64,000 bases of DNA from Bacillus sp. 2B10 (GCA_003946805.1 RPSH01000007.1:1-64000), one strand, 5' to 3'. Positions 17,808-26,840 are shown, counted from the stretch's first letter. The notes: generated by a model from the letters alone, not told the origin. Numbers and translations are program-made.

Positions 17808-17890
17808 CGTCACCCCAGCGAAGGCTGGGGTCTTCTGCGGCTAGGCGCGCGCTGTATAACGGGGAAACCCCAGCCTTCGCTGGAGTGACG
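17808..17890. repeat. REP-like doublet (CGTCACCCCAGCGAAGGCTG type)
   Basis: CGTCACCCCAGCGAAGGCTG and its inverted partner ending CTGGAGTGACG are separated by about 35 bases. It stands between the start of the MFS gene and the end of mpl and is the cleanest copy of this family in the window. Confidence 0.8.
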
Positions 17891-17907
17891 CGATTGGTTG
17901 CGGCGGA

Positions 17908-19299
17908 TTACCCCAGCCGCGCCACCATGTCCGCCGCCAGTTCCGACAGCGTATCGTCGCGCGCGCCCATCACCACGATGCGGTCGCCTGCCTGCGCCTG
18001 TTCCACCAGCAACGCCGCCGCCGCCGCCCGGTCGGGGATGTGCCGTGCCGGCGCGCCCAGCGCGGTCAGGTCGGCAACGATGTCCGCGCTGGTCACTTCG
18101 CGCGCCACGGTGCCGCCGCGATAGACCGGATCGGGCAGCACCAGCAGGTCGTCGGCGTGGAGCTGGCCGGCGAACATCGCCACCAGTTCGCGGCGCATGA
18201 CCTTCAGCGGACCATAGCCGTGCGGCTGGAACAGCAGCAGCAGGCGCCCGGACCGGCTGCGCAGCGTGGCGATGGTCGCGGCGATCTTGTCGGGGTTGTG
18301 GCCGAAATCGTCGATGACCGCGACCCCGCCCGCTTCGCCCACCAGCTCGAACCGGCGTTTCAGCCCCGAAAAACCGGCGATCGCGCGCACCGCGTCGGCG
18401 ACCGGCACGCCGGTAGCGGTCACCGCGCCGATCGCCGCCAGCGCATTGGCGACATTGTGCCGCCCCGGCACCGCCAGCCGCACCGCATGCACCTCGCCCG
18501 CGACTACCAGCTCGAACCGGCTGGCAAAGGCATCGAGGTCGAGCGCGCGTGCGACCAGATCGGCCTCGCCCTCGACCGCGAAGGTCGTGCGCCTGTCCGT
18601 GGCGATCGTGTCGGCCAGTGCCCGCGCCTCGGCATCGCCGACATTGACGACCACCCGCCCGGCCCGTGCCGCGAAGCCGCCGAACAGCGCGCGCAGTTCG
18701 TCGAGCGACTTGTGGTCGAGGCTGACATTGTTGAGCACCGCGACCTGCGGGTCGTAGAATGCGATCGACCCGTCGCTTTCGTCGACCTCGCTGACGAAGG
18801 CATCGCCCCGCCCCACCAGCGCGCTGGCGAAGGGGCGGTCGGACCGCGCGAAATCCTTCATCACCGCGCCGTTCATCACCGTCGGATCGCGGCCGAGCGC
18901 GTGGAGGACATAGCCGATCATGCCGGTGACGGTCGACTTGCCGCTGGTCCCCGCCACGCCGATCGACAGCGGCGCGGCGTTGAACAGCCGGGCGAGCAGT
19001 TCGGCCCGGCCCAGCCGCTCCGCCCCGATGGCGTCGGCCGCGACGATATCGGCGACGGTCGGTTCGATCGCGGCAGAGGCGACGACGATCTGTTCGGCCG
19101 ACACGATGCCGCTGCCGTCCTGCGGGAACAGCGCGATGCCGAGCGCGCGCAGCGCGTCGAACTTGGCGGGCAGGCTCGCCTGGTCGAGGCTGCGGTCGGA
19201 GCCGGCGACGGTCGCGCCGCGCCCGGCGAGGATCATGGCGAGGGGCATCATGCCCGACCCGCCGATCCCGACGAGGAAGAAGGATTTGCCGTACAGCAT
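17908..19299 (-). CDS. mpl: UDP-MurNAc:L-Ala-gamma-D-Glu-DAP ligase (murein recycling)
   Basis: The 463-residue Mur ligase has an N-terminal Rossmann loop [12 protein letters not shown], the ATP loop GTSGKST (117-123) and the family block [10 protein letters not shown]. The C-terminal ligase domain contains [10 protein letters not shown], whose phenylalanine distinguishes Mpl from many MurC (DDYAHHP). Mpl joins a recycled tripeptide to UDP-MurNAc. Divergent ldcA, the LD-carboxypeptidase of the same recycling route, starts 49 bases away, and this supports Mpl over MurC. A MurC paralogue elsewhere is expected. Confidence 0.85.
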   Translation of the reverse strand: MLYGKSFFLVGIGGSGMMPLAMILAGRGATVAGSDRSLDQASLPAKFDALRALGIALFPQDGSGIVSAEQIVVASAAIEPTVADIVAADAIGAERLGRAELLARLFNAAPLSIGVAGTSGKSTVTGMIGYVLHALGRDPTVMNGAVMKDFARSDRPFASALVGRGDAFVSEVDESDGSIAFYDPQVAVLNNVSLDHKSLDELRALFGGFAARAGRVVVNVGDAEARALADTIATDRRTTFAVEGEADLVARALDLDAFASRFELVVAGEVHAVRLAVPGRHNVANALAAIGAVTATGVPVADAVRAIAGFSGLKRRFELVGEAGGVAVIDDFGHNPDKIAATIATLRSRSGRLLLLFQPHGYGPLKVMRRELVAMFAGQLHADDLLVLPDPVYRGGTVAREVTSADIVADLTALGAPARHIPDRAAAAALLVEQAQAGDRIVVMGARDDTLSELAADMVARLG

Positions 19300-19347
19300 C
19301 GCGTGGCGCTATCGGGGTTGCCCTCAGGTGGCAAGCGGGGTTGCGTG

Positions 19348-20163
19348 ATGCGTATCGGCGTGGTGGCGCCCGCACGGCGGGTGGACGAGGACCAGATGGC
19401 CCGGACACAGGGCTATGCCGCGCTCACCTATCCCGCGGTCGACTTGGTGGTGCATCCGCAATGTTTCCTCGACGTCGGCCATTTCGCCGGCACCGACGAA
19501 CAGCGCGCCGCCGCCTTCCTCGAATTCGCCAACGATCCCGGGTTCGACGCGATCTGGTTCGCGCGCGGTGGATACGGCTCGAACCGCATCCTCGACAGGG
19601 TCATGCCGCAGCTCAACCGCGCGGCGGCGGCCAAGAGCTATCTCGGCTTTTCCGACATGGGGTTCCTGCTCGGCGCGCTCTATGCCCGGCGGATCGGGCG
19701 ACCGATCCACGGGCCGATGGCGGCGCAGGTCGGCAAGGCAGGCGGCACCAACAGCGCGGCGCGCGCGCTGGCATGGCTGGTCAACCGCGACCGCACGATG
19801 CTGGCGCCCGAACTGGACGGCCGCCCGACCGTCGCGTTCAACCTCGTCATCCTGTGCGCGCTGATCGGTACGCCGTGGCTGCCCGACCTGACCGACCATG
19901 TCGTGATCGTCGAGGAGGTCGGCGAGGACCTGTACCGCATCGACCGGTTGTTGTGGCAGTTGAGCGAGGCGACGCAGTTGAAGGGGATCGCCGGCATCCG
20001 GCTGGGCGCGGTGACCGACCGCCATCCCGACGACACCGGCTTCGGCGAGACCGAGGAACAGATCGTCACCCGCTGGGCCGGTGCGATGGGCGTGCCGTAT
20101 CTCGGCCGCGCGCATGTCGGCCATTATGCCGACAACATGGTGGTGCCGTTCGGGGTGGCGTGA
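19348..20163 (+). CDS. ldcA: LD-carboxypeptidase (S66)
   Basis: The 271-residue cytoplasmic serine peptidase removes the terminal D-Ala from murein tetrapeptides. FARGGYGSNRIL and YLGFSDMGFLL (nucleophile Ser in GFSD) lie in the first half. The catalytic Glu in VVIVEEVGED and His in VGHYADNMVVPFG lie in the second, as in the S66 family. ATG 19348 opens directly with MRIGVVAPA. It is divergent from mpl and both act on recycled tripeptide/tetrapeptide. The gene ends 16 bases before the convergent NYN gene. Confidence 0.9.
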   Translation: MRIGVVAPARRVDEDQMARTQGYAALTYPAVDLVVHPQCFLDVGHFAGTDEQRAAAFLEFANDPGFDAIWFARGGYGSNRILDRVMPQLNRAAAAKSYLGFSDMGFLLGALYARRIGRPIHGPMAAQVGKAGGTNSAARALAWLVNRDRTMLAPELDGRPTVAFNLVILCALIGTPWLPDLTDHVVIVEEVGEDLYRIDRLLWQLSEATQLKGIAGIRLGAVTDRHPDDTGFGETEEQIVTRWAGAMGVPYLGRAHVGHYADNMVVPFGVA

Positions 20164-20178
20164 AGCATAAGCCGCCGA

Positions 20179-21027
20179 TCAGGCGCTTGCGGTGTAAGCT
20201 GGAAGCGCTTTTATAGCTTCTACAAACTGCGCTCTAGCTGAGCGCCGCTCGTTCGGCGTAAGTTCACGCGAAAAACCGTCACGGCACCGCCCAAGCATCG
20301 GCCGGTCCAGTTCCGGTGGGAGGCCGGGCTTCGTTGCCCAAAACGTCCGAAGATCATTCAAGTCTTTTGTACTCAGTTCTGCAAGCAACCCCTTTATCAC
20401 ATTTGCTATTATTTCGCCTTCTTGAGCGGAAGATTGTATCGCCTCGCCTTCTCCCGAAACGGGCGGACGCGCGCTGATCGATGGAGCGGCAACGGCTGAT
20501 AGGAATGTCCCGACTACGGACGCATCCCATTCCGTTATCGTGTCTGCTTCTTGGCGTAGAAGGGGAGATTGGGAACCTCTTGCCGGATGAATGCCAAGAA
20601 GATGAATGCTAACGCCATAATTTTGCGCAATCTGAGCGCCGATACGAACATCCTCATCGCCCGAAACGAGTAGCGCGTCGGTTATGGATCGATTCCGAGC
20701 AAGCTCAATCAAGTCGGTCACGATGAGGGAGTCGACACCTTTTTGCTGACCCTGTCCGTTCAAAACGCCAAGCCGCATTTTGACGCGATCAAGCACCGCC
20801 AAGCTACTTTGCTGCGCGGTCATGCCGGTATGGAGAGGGGCATCGTACCAATAGATACGGAGGAGGCGACAGCCTTCACTCTTTTGATGAACCAGTTTGT
20901 CGAGAGCAGCAACAGCAGCAGCTTCATTCAACCTGAGTTCGGATCGATTACGCTTCGCTCCCGTCAAGGCGACAGAGCCTTGCGCGAAGAGATATCCCGC
21001 ATCGACAAAAACAGCACTGTACGTCAT
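20179..21027 (-). CDS. NYN domain (LabA/DUF88-like) PIN-fold protein
   Basis: The 282-residue protein begins with FVDAGYLF (acidic residue of the NYN active site). It carries KGVDSLIVTDLIELA and LLVSGDEDVRIGAQIA, the further conserved aspartates of the predicted metal-dependent RNase. A C-terminal 90-residue helical region follows a Ser/Pro linker. Base composition is clearly lower in GC than all neighbours, with AT-ending codons and few of the GC-biased codons seen elsewhere, so recent transfer is likely. AGGA precedes ATG 21027, and a GC hairpin (21050-21069) lies just upstream. Role unknown; RNA cleavage is inferred from the fold. Confidence 0.85.
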   Translation of the reverse strand: MTYSAVFVDAGYLFAQGSVALTGAKRNRSELRLNEAAAVAALDKLVHQKSEGCRLLRIYWYDAPLHTGMTAQQSSLAVLDRVKMRLGVLNGQGQQKGVDSLIVTDLIELARNRSITDALLVSGDEDVRIGAQIAQNYGVSIHLLGIHPARGSQSPLLRQEADTITEWDASVVGTFLSAVAAPSISARPPVSGEGEAIQSSAQEGEIIANVIKGLLAELSTKDLNDLRTFWATKPGLPPELDRPMLGRCRDGFSRELTPNERRSARAQFVEAIKALPAYTASA

Positions 21028-21049
21028 TCGGCGTTCCTAGAAATAGTAA

Positions 21050-21069
21050 GGGGCCCCCGCAGGGACCCC
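21050..21069 (-). terminator. GC hairpin upstream of the NYN gene
   Basis: GGGGCCCCCGCAGGGACCCC can fold into an 8-base stem with a short loop. It lies between the LpoA-like gene and the NYN gene on the minus strand, 11 bases before the NYN ribosome binding site region. It may end the upstream transcript or control entry into the NYN gene. There is no clear T-run. Confidence 0.4.
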
Positions 21070-21178
21070 AAGTAGGTTGCAGCACGACAATTAAGGTAGA
21101 GCCGTACCGCTGGTTGGATATGCCGTTTGTTCCGCCGAAAGTCAATGGCAGCCATTGCAACGGAATTGCGTGCTTTCC

Positions 21179-22372
21179 CTACTCCCCGAACGTCCGCGGC
21201 GCCGGGCTGACCGTCACCGCACCCCCCGCACGCACTTCCTGCACCTCCAGCGCGCGTTCGGCCACGCCGTCGCGGCCGAAACGGAACGCGCCGTCCAGCC
21301 CGGCGAACCCGTCCTCGGCGCGCAGCCGGCTTTCAGGGAAGTCGCGGCCGATGGTCCAGTCGCGTGCGATGCGCACCGTCAGCAGCACCGAATCATAGCC
21401 TAGACTCGACAGCCGGTACGGCGCGGCGTTGAAGCGCGCGCGATACTTGGTCGCGAACTGGCGGTAGAGCGTGTTCGAGACGCTGGCATACCATGCACCG
21501 TTCAGCGCCGGCATCGAGCCCAGCCCGGTTTCGGTATTCCACAGCTCGGTGCCGAGCACCCTTGCCGACCGGCTGGGCGTCTTGCGGATCGCGGGCACCG
21601 CCATCGCCGCCGCGCCCGCCTGATCGGCGATCAGCACCGCTTCATAGGGCGAGTTCTTCGCCAGGCGGGTGACCGCCGCGGCGATGCCGCCACGCGGATA
21701 GGTCTGGAGCGACACGACCTGTCCCCCCGCCTGTTCGACCGCGCGCAGGAAGCTGGTCGAGGCACGCTGGCCATAGACGCCGGCGGGAACGAGACCGGCG
21801 AACTGCGTCATGCCGTTGGTCCGCGCATGGCCGACGACGCGGTCGATCGACTGGGCCGGGGTGTAGCCCAGCAGCCAGGCGCCGTTGCCCGCAACCGACA
21901 CGTCGTTCGAATAGCTGATGACCGGCACCTTCGCCGCACGCGCGATCGGCGTCACCGCGCGGACGTCCTCGGCGAGCAGCGGCCCCAGGATCAGGCGGTT
22001 GCCTTCCGCGATCGCGCGCTGCGCCGCGGGGCCGGCACCGGCCGCGGTGTCGTAGGTGGTGATTCGCACCCGCTCGCTGCGCGTGTCGAGCAGCGCCAGC
22101 TGCGTCGCGTTGGCGATCGACCGTCCGACACCGCCATTGGGGCCGGTCAGCGGCACCAGCAGCGCGACGCGGTGGCGCTGGGTATCCTCGGGGATGCCGC
22201 CGGTCACAGGATCGGGGCGGGTCGGCTGCGGACGGGTGGTCGGCGGCGGTGCCTGTTCGACCGGGCCCCTGGGGACCAGCGTGGCGCACCCCGCCAGCAA
22301 TGCCGCCCCGAACAGCGCCGTGGCGCGCGCGATGTGATGCCGCCATTGCCGCGGCGCTATCGTGTCTGCCAT
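21179..22372 (-). CDS. LpoA-like penicillin-binding protein activator lipoprotein
   Basis: The 397-residue protein has a lipoprotein signal ending in the lipobox LLAGC and then a Pro-rich linker. A periplasmic-binding-protein type I domain follows (VALLVPLTGPNGGVGRSI, LILGPLLAEDVRAV, VPVISYSNDVSVAG). This is the C-domain of E. coli LpoA, which activates PBP1A; the TPR N-domain is absent, as in other alphaproteobacteria. It is divergent from rsmI exactly as in E. coli, and the two start codons overlap (22370-22373). A GGTAGG-like box precedes the start. Confidence 0.85.
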   Translation of the reverse strand: MADTIAPRQWRHHIARATALFGAALLAGCATLVPRGPVEQAPPPTTRPQPTRPDPVTGGIPEDTQRHRVALLVPLTGPNGGVGRSIANATQLALLDTRSERVRITTYDTAAGAGPAAQRAIAEGNRLILGPLLAEDVRAVTPIARAAKVPVISYSNDVSVAGNGAWLLGYTPAQSIDRVVGHARTNGMTQFAGLVPAGVYGQRASTSFLRAVEQAGGQVVSLQTYPRGGIAAAVTRLAKNSPYEAVLIADQAGAAAMAVPAIRKTPSRSARVLGTELWNTETGLGSMPALNGAWYASVSNTLYRQFATKYRARFNAAPYRLSSLGYDSVLLTVRIARDWTIGRDFPESRLRAEDGFAGLDGAFRFGRDGVAERALEVQEVRAGGAVTVSPAPRTFGE

Positions 22373-23231
22373 GGACCTACCCCTGATGACCGAAAAACTC
22401 GAACCCGGCCTCTACATCGTCGCGACCCCGATCGGCAATCTCGCAGACCTAAGTCCGCGCGCCGCCGATATTTTGTCGCGCGCCGACATCATCGCGGTGG
22501 AGGACAGCCGCGTCACCGCCGGGCTGTTGCGCCACATCGGCGTCAAGCGGCCGATGCTGCCCTATCACGACCATAATGCCGAAGGGATGCGCCCCGGCCT
22601 GATCGCGCGGATGGCGTCGGAAGCGGTGGCGCTGGTGTCGGACGCGGGCACGCCGCTGATCTCCGATCCCGGCTACAAGCTGGTGCGCGATGCGCGTGCG
22701 GCGGGCCATGCGGTGGTGACGATCCCCGGTCCGTGCGCGGCGGTGGCGGCGCTGACGCTGGCCGGGCTGCCGACCGACCGGTTCCTGTTCGCCGGGTTCC
22801 TGCCGCCCAAGGCCCATGCCCGCGCCGAATCGATCGCCGAGATCGCGAACGTCCGTGCGACGCTGGTCTTCTACGAAAGCGGCCCGCGCCTGTCGGCGAC
22901 GCTCGCCGCGCTGGCGCAGGGGCTGGGCGACCGCGAGGCGGGCGTCGCGCGCGAGATCACCAAGCGGTTCGAGGAATGCGTGACGGGCACGCTGTCGGTG
23001 CTGGCGCAGCGCTATGCCGATGCGCCGCCCCGGGGCGAGATCGTGATCGTCGTCGCGCCGCCCGGCGCCCCGCCCCCCGCCACGGCGGACGATGCCGATG
23101 CGGCGCTGCGCGAGGCGCTGACCCGGCTGCCGGTGTCGAAGGCGGCGGGCGAGGTGGCGAAGGCGCTGGGGCTGGACCGGCGGGAATTGTACGCGCGGGC
23201 GATGGCGATGAAGGGCAATTCGGCGGACTAA
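22371..23231 (+). CDS. rsmI: 16S rRNA 2'-O-ribose C1402 methyltransferase
   Basis: The 286-residue SAM enzyme has LYIVATPIGNLADLS, VEDSRVTAGLL, the LVSDAGTPLISDPG loop and FAGFLPPKAHAR, all diagnostic of RsmI. It methylates C1402 in the decoding centre. Starts at ATG 22371 or ATG 22386 are possible, and neither has a ribosome binding site. The first overlaps the LpoA-like start on the other strand. The yraN gene that often follows in relatives is not present here. Confidence 0.93.
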   Translation: MDLPLMTEKLEPGLYIVATPIGNLADLSPRAADILSRADIIAVEDSRVTAGLLRHIGVKRPMLPYHDHNAEGMRPGLIARMASEAVALVSDAGTPLISDPGYKLVRDARAAGHAVVTIPGPCAAVAALTLAGLPTDRFLFAGFLPPKAHARAESIAEIANVRATLVFYESGPRLSATLAALAQGLGDREAGVAREITKRFEECVTGTLSVLAQRYADAPPRGEIVIVVAPPGAPPPATADDADAALREALTRLPVSKAAGEVAKALGLDRRELYARAMAMKGNSAD

Positions 23232-23261
23232 TCACACCGGCCGGCACTCATGTGCCACATT

Positions 23262-23344
23262 CGTCATCCCAGCGAAGGCTGGGATCTCGTTGTAATGGAG
23301 TACTCGCCTAGCCGCGGGATGCCCCAGCCTCTGCTGGGGCGACG
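23262..23344. repeat. REP-like doublet after rsmI
   Basis: CGTCATCCCAGCGAAGGCTG pairs with GCCCCAGCCTCTGCTGGGGC across about 40 bases. It belongs to the same family as 17808-17890, with more mismatches. Confidence 0.7.
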
Positions 23345-23375
23345 TCGAACCAACTGGCGGTGAACTAACCGGCGG

Positions 23376-23573
23376 TTACGCCGCGATGTTCCGCAGCTTC
23401 GTCAGTTCCACCGGGCGGGCGGCATGGTTGATCGGCAGCGCGTCGCCGCAGCACGCGCATTCGGCGATGACCCGCCCCACGAACCATTGCGTGGCACCGC
23501 AGCTGGGGCAACTGTTGCGCGCATGGAGCGCATAGAGCGGCAGCCGCTTCGATGGCAGGACGGTTCGTTCCAT
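23376..23573 (-). CDS. Small zinc-ribbon protein
   Basis: The 65-residue product has two CxxC pairs, NSCPSCGATQWF and ECACCGDALP, spaced as in a zinc ribbon. AGGGAGA precedes ATG 23573. Nothing else is recognisable. It stands alone between rsmI and a GntR-type regulator on the same strand, 144 bases downstream of the latter. Confidence 0.7.
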   Translation of the reverse strand: MERTVLPSKRLPLYALHARNSCPSCGATQWFVGRVIAECACCGDALPINHAARPVELTKLRNIAA

Positions 23574-23717
23574 GGCATTCTCCCTGTCGACAGGGGAACG
23601 CCACCACCGCGCCACGGTTCCGTTACGAAGGGTATCGAGGATGGAACGGTACGACATGGTTCCGGACGGGCAAGGGCGCTGGACGATGCCCGATACCGGT
23701 TCGCCGCAACGGTCCGG

Positions 23718-24077
23718 TCAGGCCGGGGTGCGTTCGTCCAGCAGCGTGTGCGCGTCAAGCCCCAGCAGCTCGATATGCGCGCGAATCCGCGGCCAATGGC
23801 CGGTCAGGAACCGCTCGCGCTCGGCGACGCGCAGCCGCTCGATCGCGCCGGGCAGCACGAACATGCCCACCCCGCGCCGGACCTCGACATAGTCGTCGTC
23901 CTGGAACGTCTGATACGCCTTCGCCACGGTCAGCGGGTTGGCGCCATGTTCGGCGGCGAACGCCCGCACCGACGGCAGCTGGTCGCCCGCGCGATAGTCG
24001 CCACGCAGGATCGCCGCGGCGATCAGCGCCCGCAGGCGGAGGTAGACGGGCGTGTCTTCGTGGTCGATCGCTGTCAT
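23718..24077 (-). CDS. GntR family regulator, YtrA subfamily
   Basis: The 119-residue protein has the GntR winged helix at the N terminus: TPVYLRLRALIAAAI, GDQLPSVRAFAAEHGANPLT and VAKAYQTFQDDDYVEVRRG. Only a short C-terminal helix follows. That size is typical of the YtrA group, which usually controls an adjacent ABC transporter. None is next to it here, so the target is unknown. Confidence 0.88.
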   Translation of the reverse strand: MTAIDHEDTPVYLRLRALIAAAILRGDYRAGDQLPSVRAFAAEHGANPLTVAKAYQTFQDDDYVEVRRGVGMFVLPGAIERLRVAERERFLTGHWPRIRAHIELLGLDAHTLLDERTPA

Positions 24078-24115
24078 GCTGACTTAATACAGCAACGGGC
24101 GGGAAAGTCCATCGT

Positions 24116-24694
24116 TCAGCTCGCCCAGACCGTACGGACGCGCGCCAGATCGGGACGCGGCCGTTCGTCGAGCGGCCGTCCCGGCGACCCGAAATACACG
24201 AACCCGGCGATGCGTTCGTCGGGGCCGCCGAAGGCGTCGCGCACCTGGTCGCTATACGCCGCCCAGCCGGTCAGCCAGCTCGCGACATAGCCCATGGCGT
24301 GTGCGGCGTGGAGCAGGTTCATCGTCGCGGCGCCGGCCGACAATTCCTGTTCCCAGCGCGGGATATGGCTGTCGACCGGCGACGACAGCACGACGATCAG
24401 CGCCGCGCCTTCTTCCGCGAAGCGATCGCACGCCTCCAGCTGCGCGCTCGTGGCCTGCGGGTTCCCGGCGACGAAAGCGCTTCGCAGCAGCTTGCCGAAC
24501 GCCGCCCGGCGATCTTCCGGCACGACGATGAACCGCCACGGCGCCAGCTTGCCATGATCGGGCGTACGCGCGGCGATGGCGATCATCGCGTCGATCTCGG
24601 CCCCGGTGGGTCCGGGGGCCACCATGTCGCGCGGCTTGCCCGAACGGCGGGTGCGCAGGTGGCTGAGCAGCGAAGAGCGGTCGTTGAAGATCAT
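24116..24694 (-). CDS. Nitroreductase family protein (YdjA-like)
   Basis: The 192-residue flavoprotein opens with LSHLRTRRSGKPRDMVAPGP (FMN phosphate Arg/Ser). TPDHGKLAPWRFIVV, MNLLHAAHAMGYVASWLTGW and FVYFGSPGRPLDERPRPD follow, as in YdjA-type minimal nitroreductases. NAD(P)H-dependent reduction of nitro or quinone compounds is expected. ATG 24694 aligns with family N termini; a longer frame upstream is rejected. It ends 38 bases before the GntR gene start and could share a transcript with it. Confidence 0.88.
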   Translation of the reverse strand: MIFNDRSSLLSHLRTRRSGKPRDMVAPGPTGAEIDAMIAIAARTPDHGKLAPWRFIVVPEDRRAAFGKLLRSAFVAGNPQATSAQLEACDRFAEEGAALIVVLSSPVDSHIPRWEQELSAGAATMNLLHAAHAMGYVASWLTGWAAYSDQVRDAFGGPDERIAGFVYFGSPGRPLDERPRPDLARVRTVWAS

Positions 24695-24865
24695 GGCGGC
24701 GATGTAGGCGCCACCGCTCCCGACGCCAACCACCGGGCAACGCATCGTCACAATCGCAACAATCCCGCTTGGCATCGCGATTTTCGCCGTTAGGCTCGCG
24801 GCCATGCGCGTGCCCCGCCCGACAGAGGCGGCGGACGCGCCGGTTTCTTATCGGGGGATGTATCC

Positions 24866-26497
24866 TTGTTCGGCCTACCCATCATTCCATCGATCGCGGC
24901 GGGATTCCTGATCCTGCTTCTGGTGCTGGGCGGCGTCGCCGCCGCGAGCAAGGGCGAGGAATTCGCCGGCCATCCCAAGGGGCTGTACGTCCTGTTCTTC
25001 GCCGAGATGTGGGAACGCTTTTCCTATTATGGCATGCGCGCGCTGCTGATCTTCTACCTGACCAAGCACTGGCTATTCGGCGACGGCGAATCCAACCTGA
25101 TCTACGGCGCCTACACGTCGCTGGTGTACATCACCCCGGTGCTGGGCGGCTATCTCGCCGACCGCTATCTGGGACAGCGCAAGGCGGTGCTGTTCGGCGC
25201 GGTGATCCTGACGGTCGGCCATCTGCTGATGGCGTTCGAGGGGCAGACCGGCGTCACCGACCCGCTGCTCAAGCAGGCCGATCCCGCGATAAACATCTTC
25301 TGGGCGGCGCTCGCCTGCATCATCGTCGGGTCGGGCTTCCTGAAGGCCAACATCTCGGTGATCGTCGGACAGCTCTACAGCCGCACCGACCTGCGCCGCG
25401 ACGGCGCCTACACCATCTTCTATGTCGGCATTAACGTCGGCGCGGCGCTGGGCGTGATCTTCGCGGGCTTCCTCGGCGAAACCTATGGCTGGTCGTACGG
25501 CTTCGGCGCGGCGGGCATCGGCATGCTGCTCGGCCTGATCGTGTTCGTGCTGGGCAAGCCGTTGCTGAAGGGCCAGGGCGAGGCCCCGCGGCCGCTGACC
25601 AGGGCGACCGAATGGGGGCTGTATGGCCTCGGCGTCGCGGCGATCGGCGTGATCTGGGCACTGATCCAGTATCAGTCGGTGATCGAGACGCTGCTGATCA
25701 TCTCGGGCGTAGCGCTGCTTGCCTATGTCCTGTTCGAATCGTTCAAGCTGCCCAAGGAACCACGCGAGCGGATGTTCGCCATCCTGTTCCTGATCGCGCT
25801 GAACCCGGTCTTCTGGGGGCTGTTCGAACAGGCCGGCGGATCGCTCAACCTCTACACCGACCGCTATGTCGATCGCGGCGGCGTGCCCGCGTCGCTGTTC
25901 CAGTCAATCAACGCGATCTACATCGTGCTGCTCGGGCCGATCTTCGCGGCATTGTGGGTGGCGCTGGCGAAGCGCAACCGCGAACCCTCGGCTCCGGCCA
26001 AGTTCGCGCTGGCGCTGTTGCAGGTCGGCTTCTCGTTCCTCGTGTTCGTGTGGGGCGCGCGGACCGTGGGCCCGGAAATCGCGACGCCGGTGCTGTTCGT
26101 GTTCCTGATCTACTTCTTCCAGACGACCGGCGAGCTGTGCCTGTCGCCGGTCGGGCTGTCGGCGATGAACCGGCTGGCACCCAAGCACCTCGCCAGCCTC
26201 ATCATGGGCGCATGGTTCTACATGACGGCGGTCGGCAATTTCGTCGCGGGCAAGATCGGCGAGGCGACCGGCGGCGAAGGCGGCGAAATGACCAAGGAAG
26301 GCACGCTGTCGGTCTATAGCAGCATCGGCTGGTGGACGATCGGCATCGGCGTGGTCGTGCTGCTGCTGTCGCCGATCGTGAAGCGGTGGATGCACCTCGA
26401 CACGCTGGCCGACGACACCGACCACAGCCTCGCCGGGCAGGGCGCGATCGGCGAGCCGAAGGCGGCGGGCGTCGATGTGTGGAAGGAAGAAAAATAA
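24866..26497 (+). CDS. POT family proton:oligopeptide symporter
   Basis: The 543-residue membrane protein has about 14 hydrophobic helices. The PTR2 signature FFAEMWERFSYYGMRALLIF (ExxERFxYYG, Glu50) lies in TM1, and GGYLADRYLGQRKAVL and FYVGINVGAALG follow. It imports di- and tripeptides with protons. The start is TTG 24868-class: the codon at 24866 is TTG, preceded by GGGGGATG, and no in-frame ATG exists before TM1. It is a single gene with its own promoter region. Confidence 0.9.
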   Translation: MFGLPIIPSIAAGFLILLLVLGGVAAASKGEEFAGHPKGLYVLFFAEMWERFSYYGMRALLIFYLTKHWLFGDGESNLIYGAYTSLVYITPVLGGYLADRYLGQRKAVLFGAVILTVGHLLMAFEGQTGVTDPLLKQADPAINIFWAALACIIVGSGFLKANISVIVGQLYSRTDLRRDGAYTIFYVGINVGAALGVIFAGFLGETYGWSYGFGAAGIGMLLGLIVFVLGKPLLKGQGEAPRPLTRATEWGLYGLGVAAIGVIWALIQYQSVIETLLIISGVALLAYVLFESFKLPKEPRERMFAILFLIALNPVFWGLFEQAGGSLNLYTDRYVDRGGVPASLFQSINAIYIVLLGPIFAALWVALAKRNREPSAPAKFALALLQVGFSFLVFVWGARTVGPEIATPVLFVFLIYFFQTTGELCLSPVGLSAMNRLAPKHLASLIMGAWFYMTAVGNFVAGKIGEATGGEGGEMTKEGTLSVYSSIGWWTIGIGVVVLLLSPIVKRWMHLDTLADDTDHSLAGQGAIGEPKAAGVDVWKEEK

Positions 26498-26592
26498 GAC
26501 GGCGCATGTCGGGCGCACCGACGGTCGCCCGACATGCAAAACCCTGTTGCAACCGCGGCAAACCACGGTATGCCGCACCTCTCCCGGTCAGG

Positions 26593-26668
26593 GGGCGCTT
26601 AGCTCAGTTGGTAGAGCATCTCGTTTACACCGAGAGGGTCGGCGGTTCGAGCCCGTCAGCGCCCACCA
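26593..26668 (+). tRNA. tRNA-Val (TAC)
   Basis: The 76-base cloverleaf has acceptor GGGCGCT paired with AGCGCCC. The anticodon loop TTTACAC lies within TCTCG/CGAGA, giving anticodon TAC, and the T-loop is GGTTCGAGCCC. The 3' CCA is encoded (26666-26668). It lies 95 bases after the POT transporter. No integrase or duplicated 3' end is seen, so there is no sign of use as an attachment site. Confidence 0.96.
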
Positions 26669-26730
26669 CCGCGCAGCGCAACGATGTGCTGCAAAGGCAG
26701 CACACGACAGCGCAAGCGCGGCCAGCGGGC

Positions 26731-26758
26731 CGAAGCCATGCCACAAGGCGTGGCTTCG
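26731..26758. terminator. Strong hairpin downstream of tRNA-Val
   Basis: CGAAGCCATGCC (26731-26742) pairs with GGCGTGGCTTCG (26747-26758) over 12 bases with one G-U pair and an ACAA loop. It lies 62 bases after the tRNA and could end its transcript, although no T-run follows. Confidence 0.45.
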
Positions 26759-26840
26759 CCACGACTGACGGCATGGCGGGCGCGGGGCGGTTGATCCGGA
26801 CATTTCCGGACGTTCCCGGCGACCGGTAGCGCTTTCCAGG

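Noticed and set aside
23345..23375. yraN expected after rsmI
   Set aside because: No frame with the UPF0102 motifs is present here or next to the LpoA-like gene.
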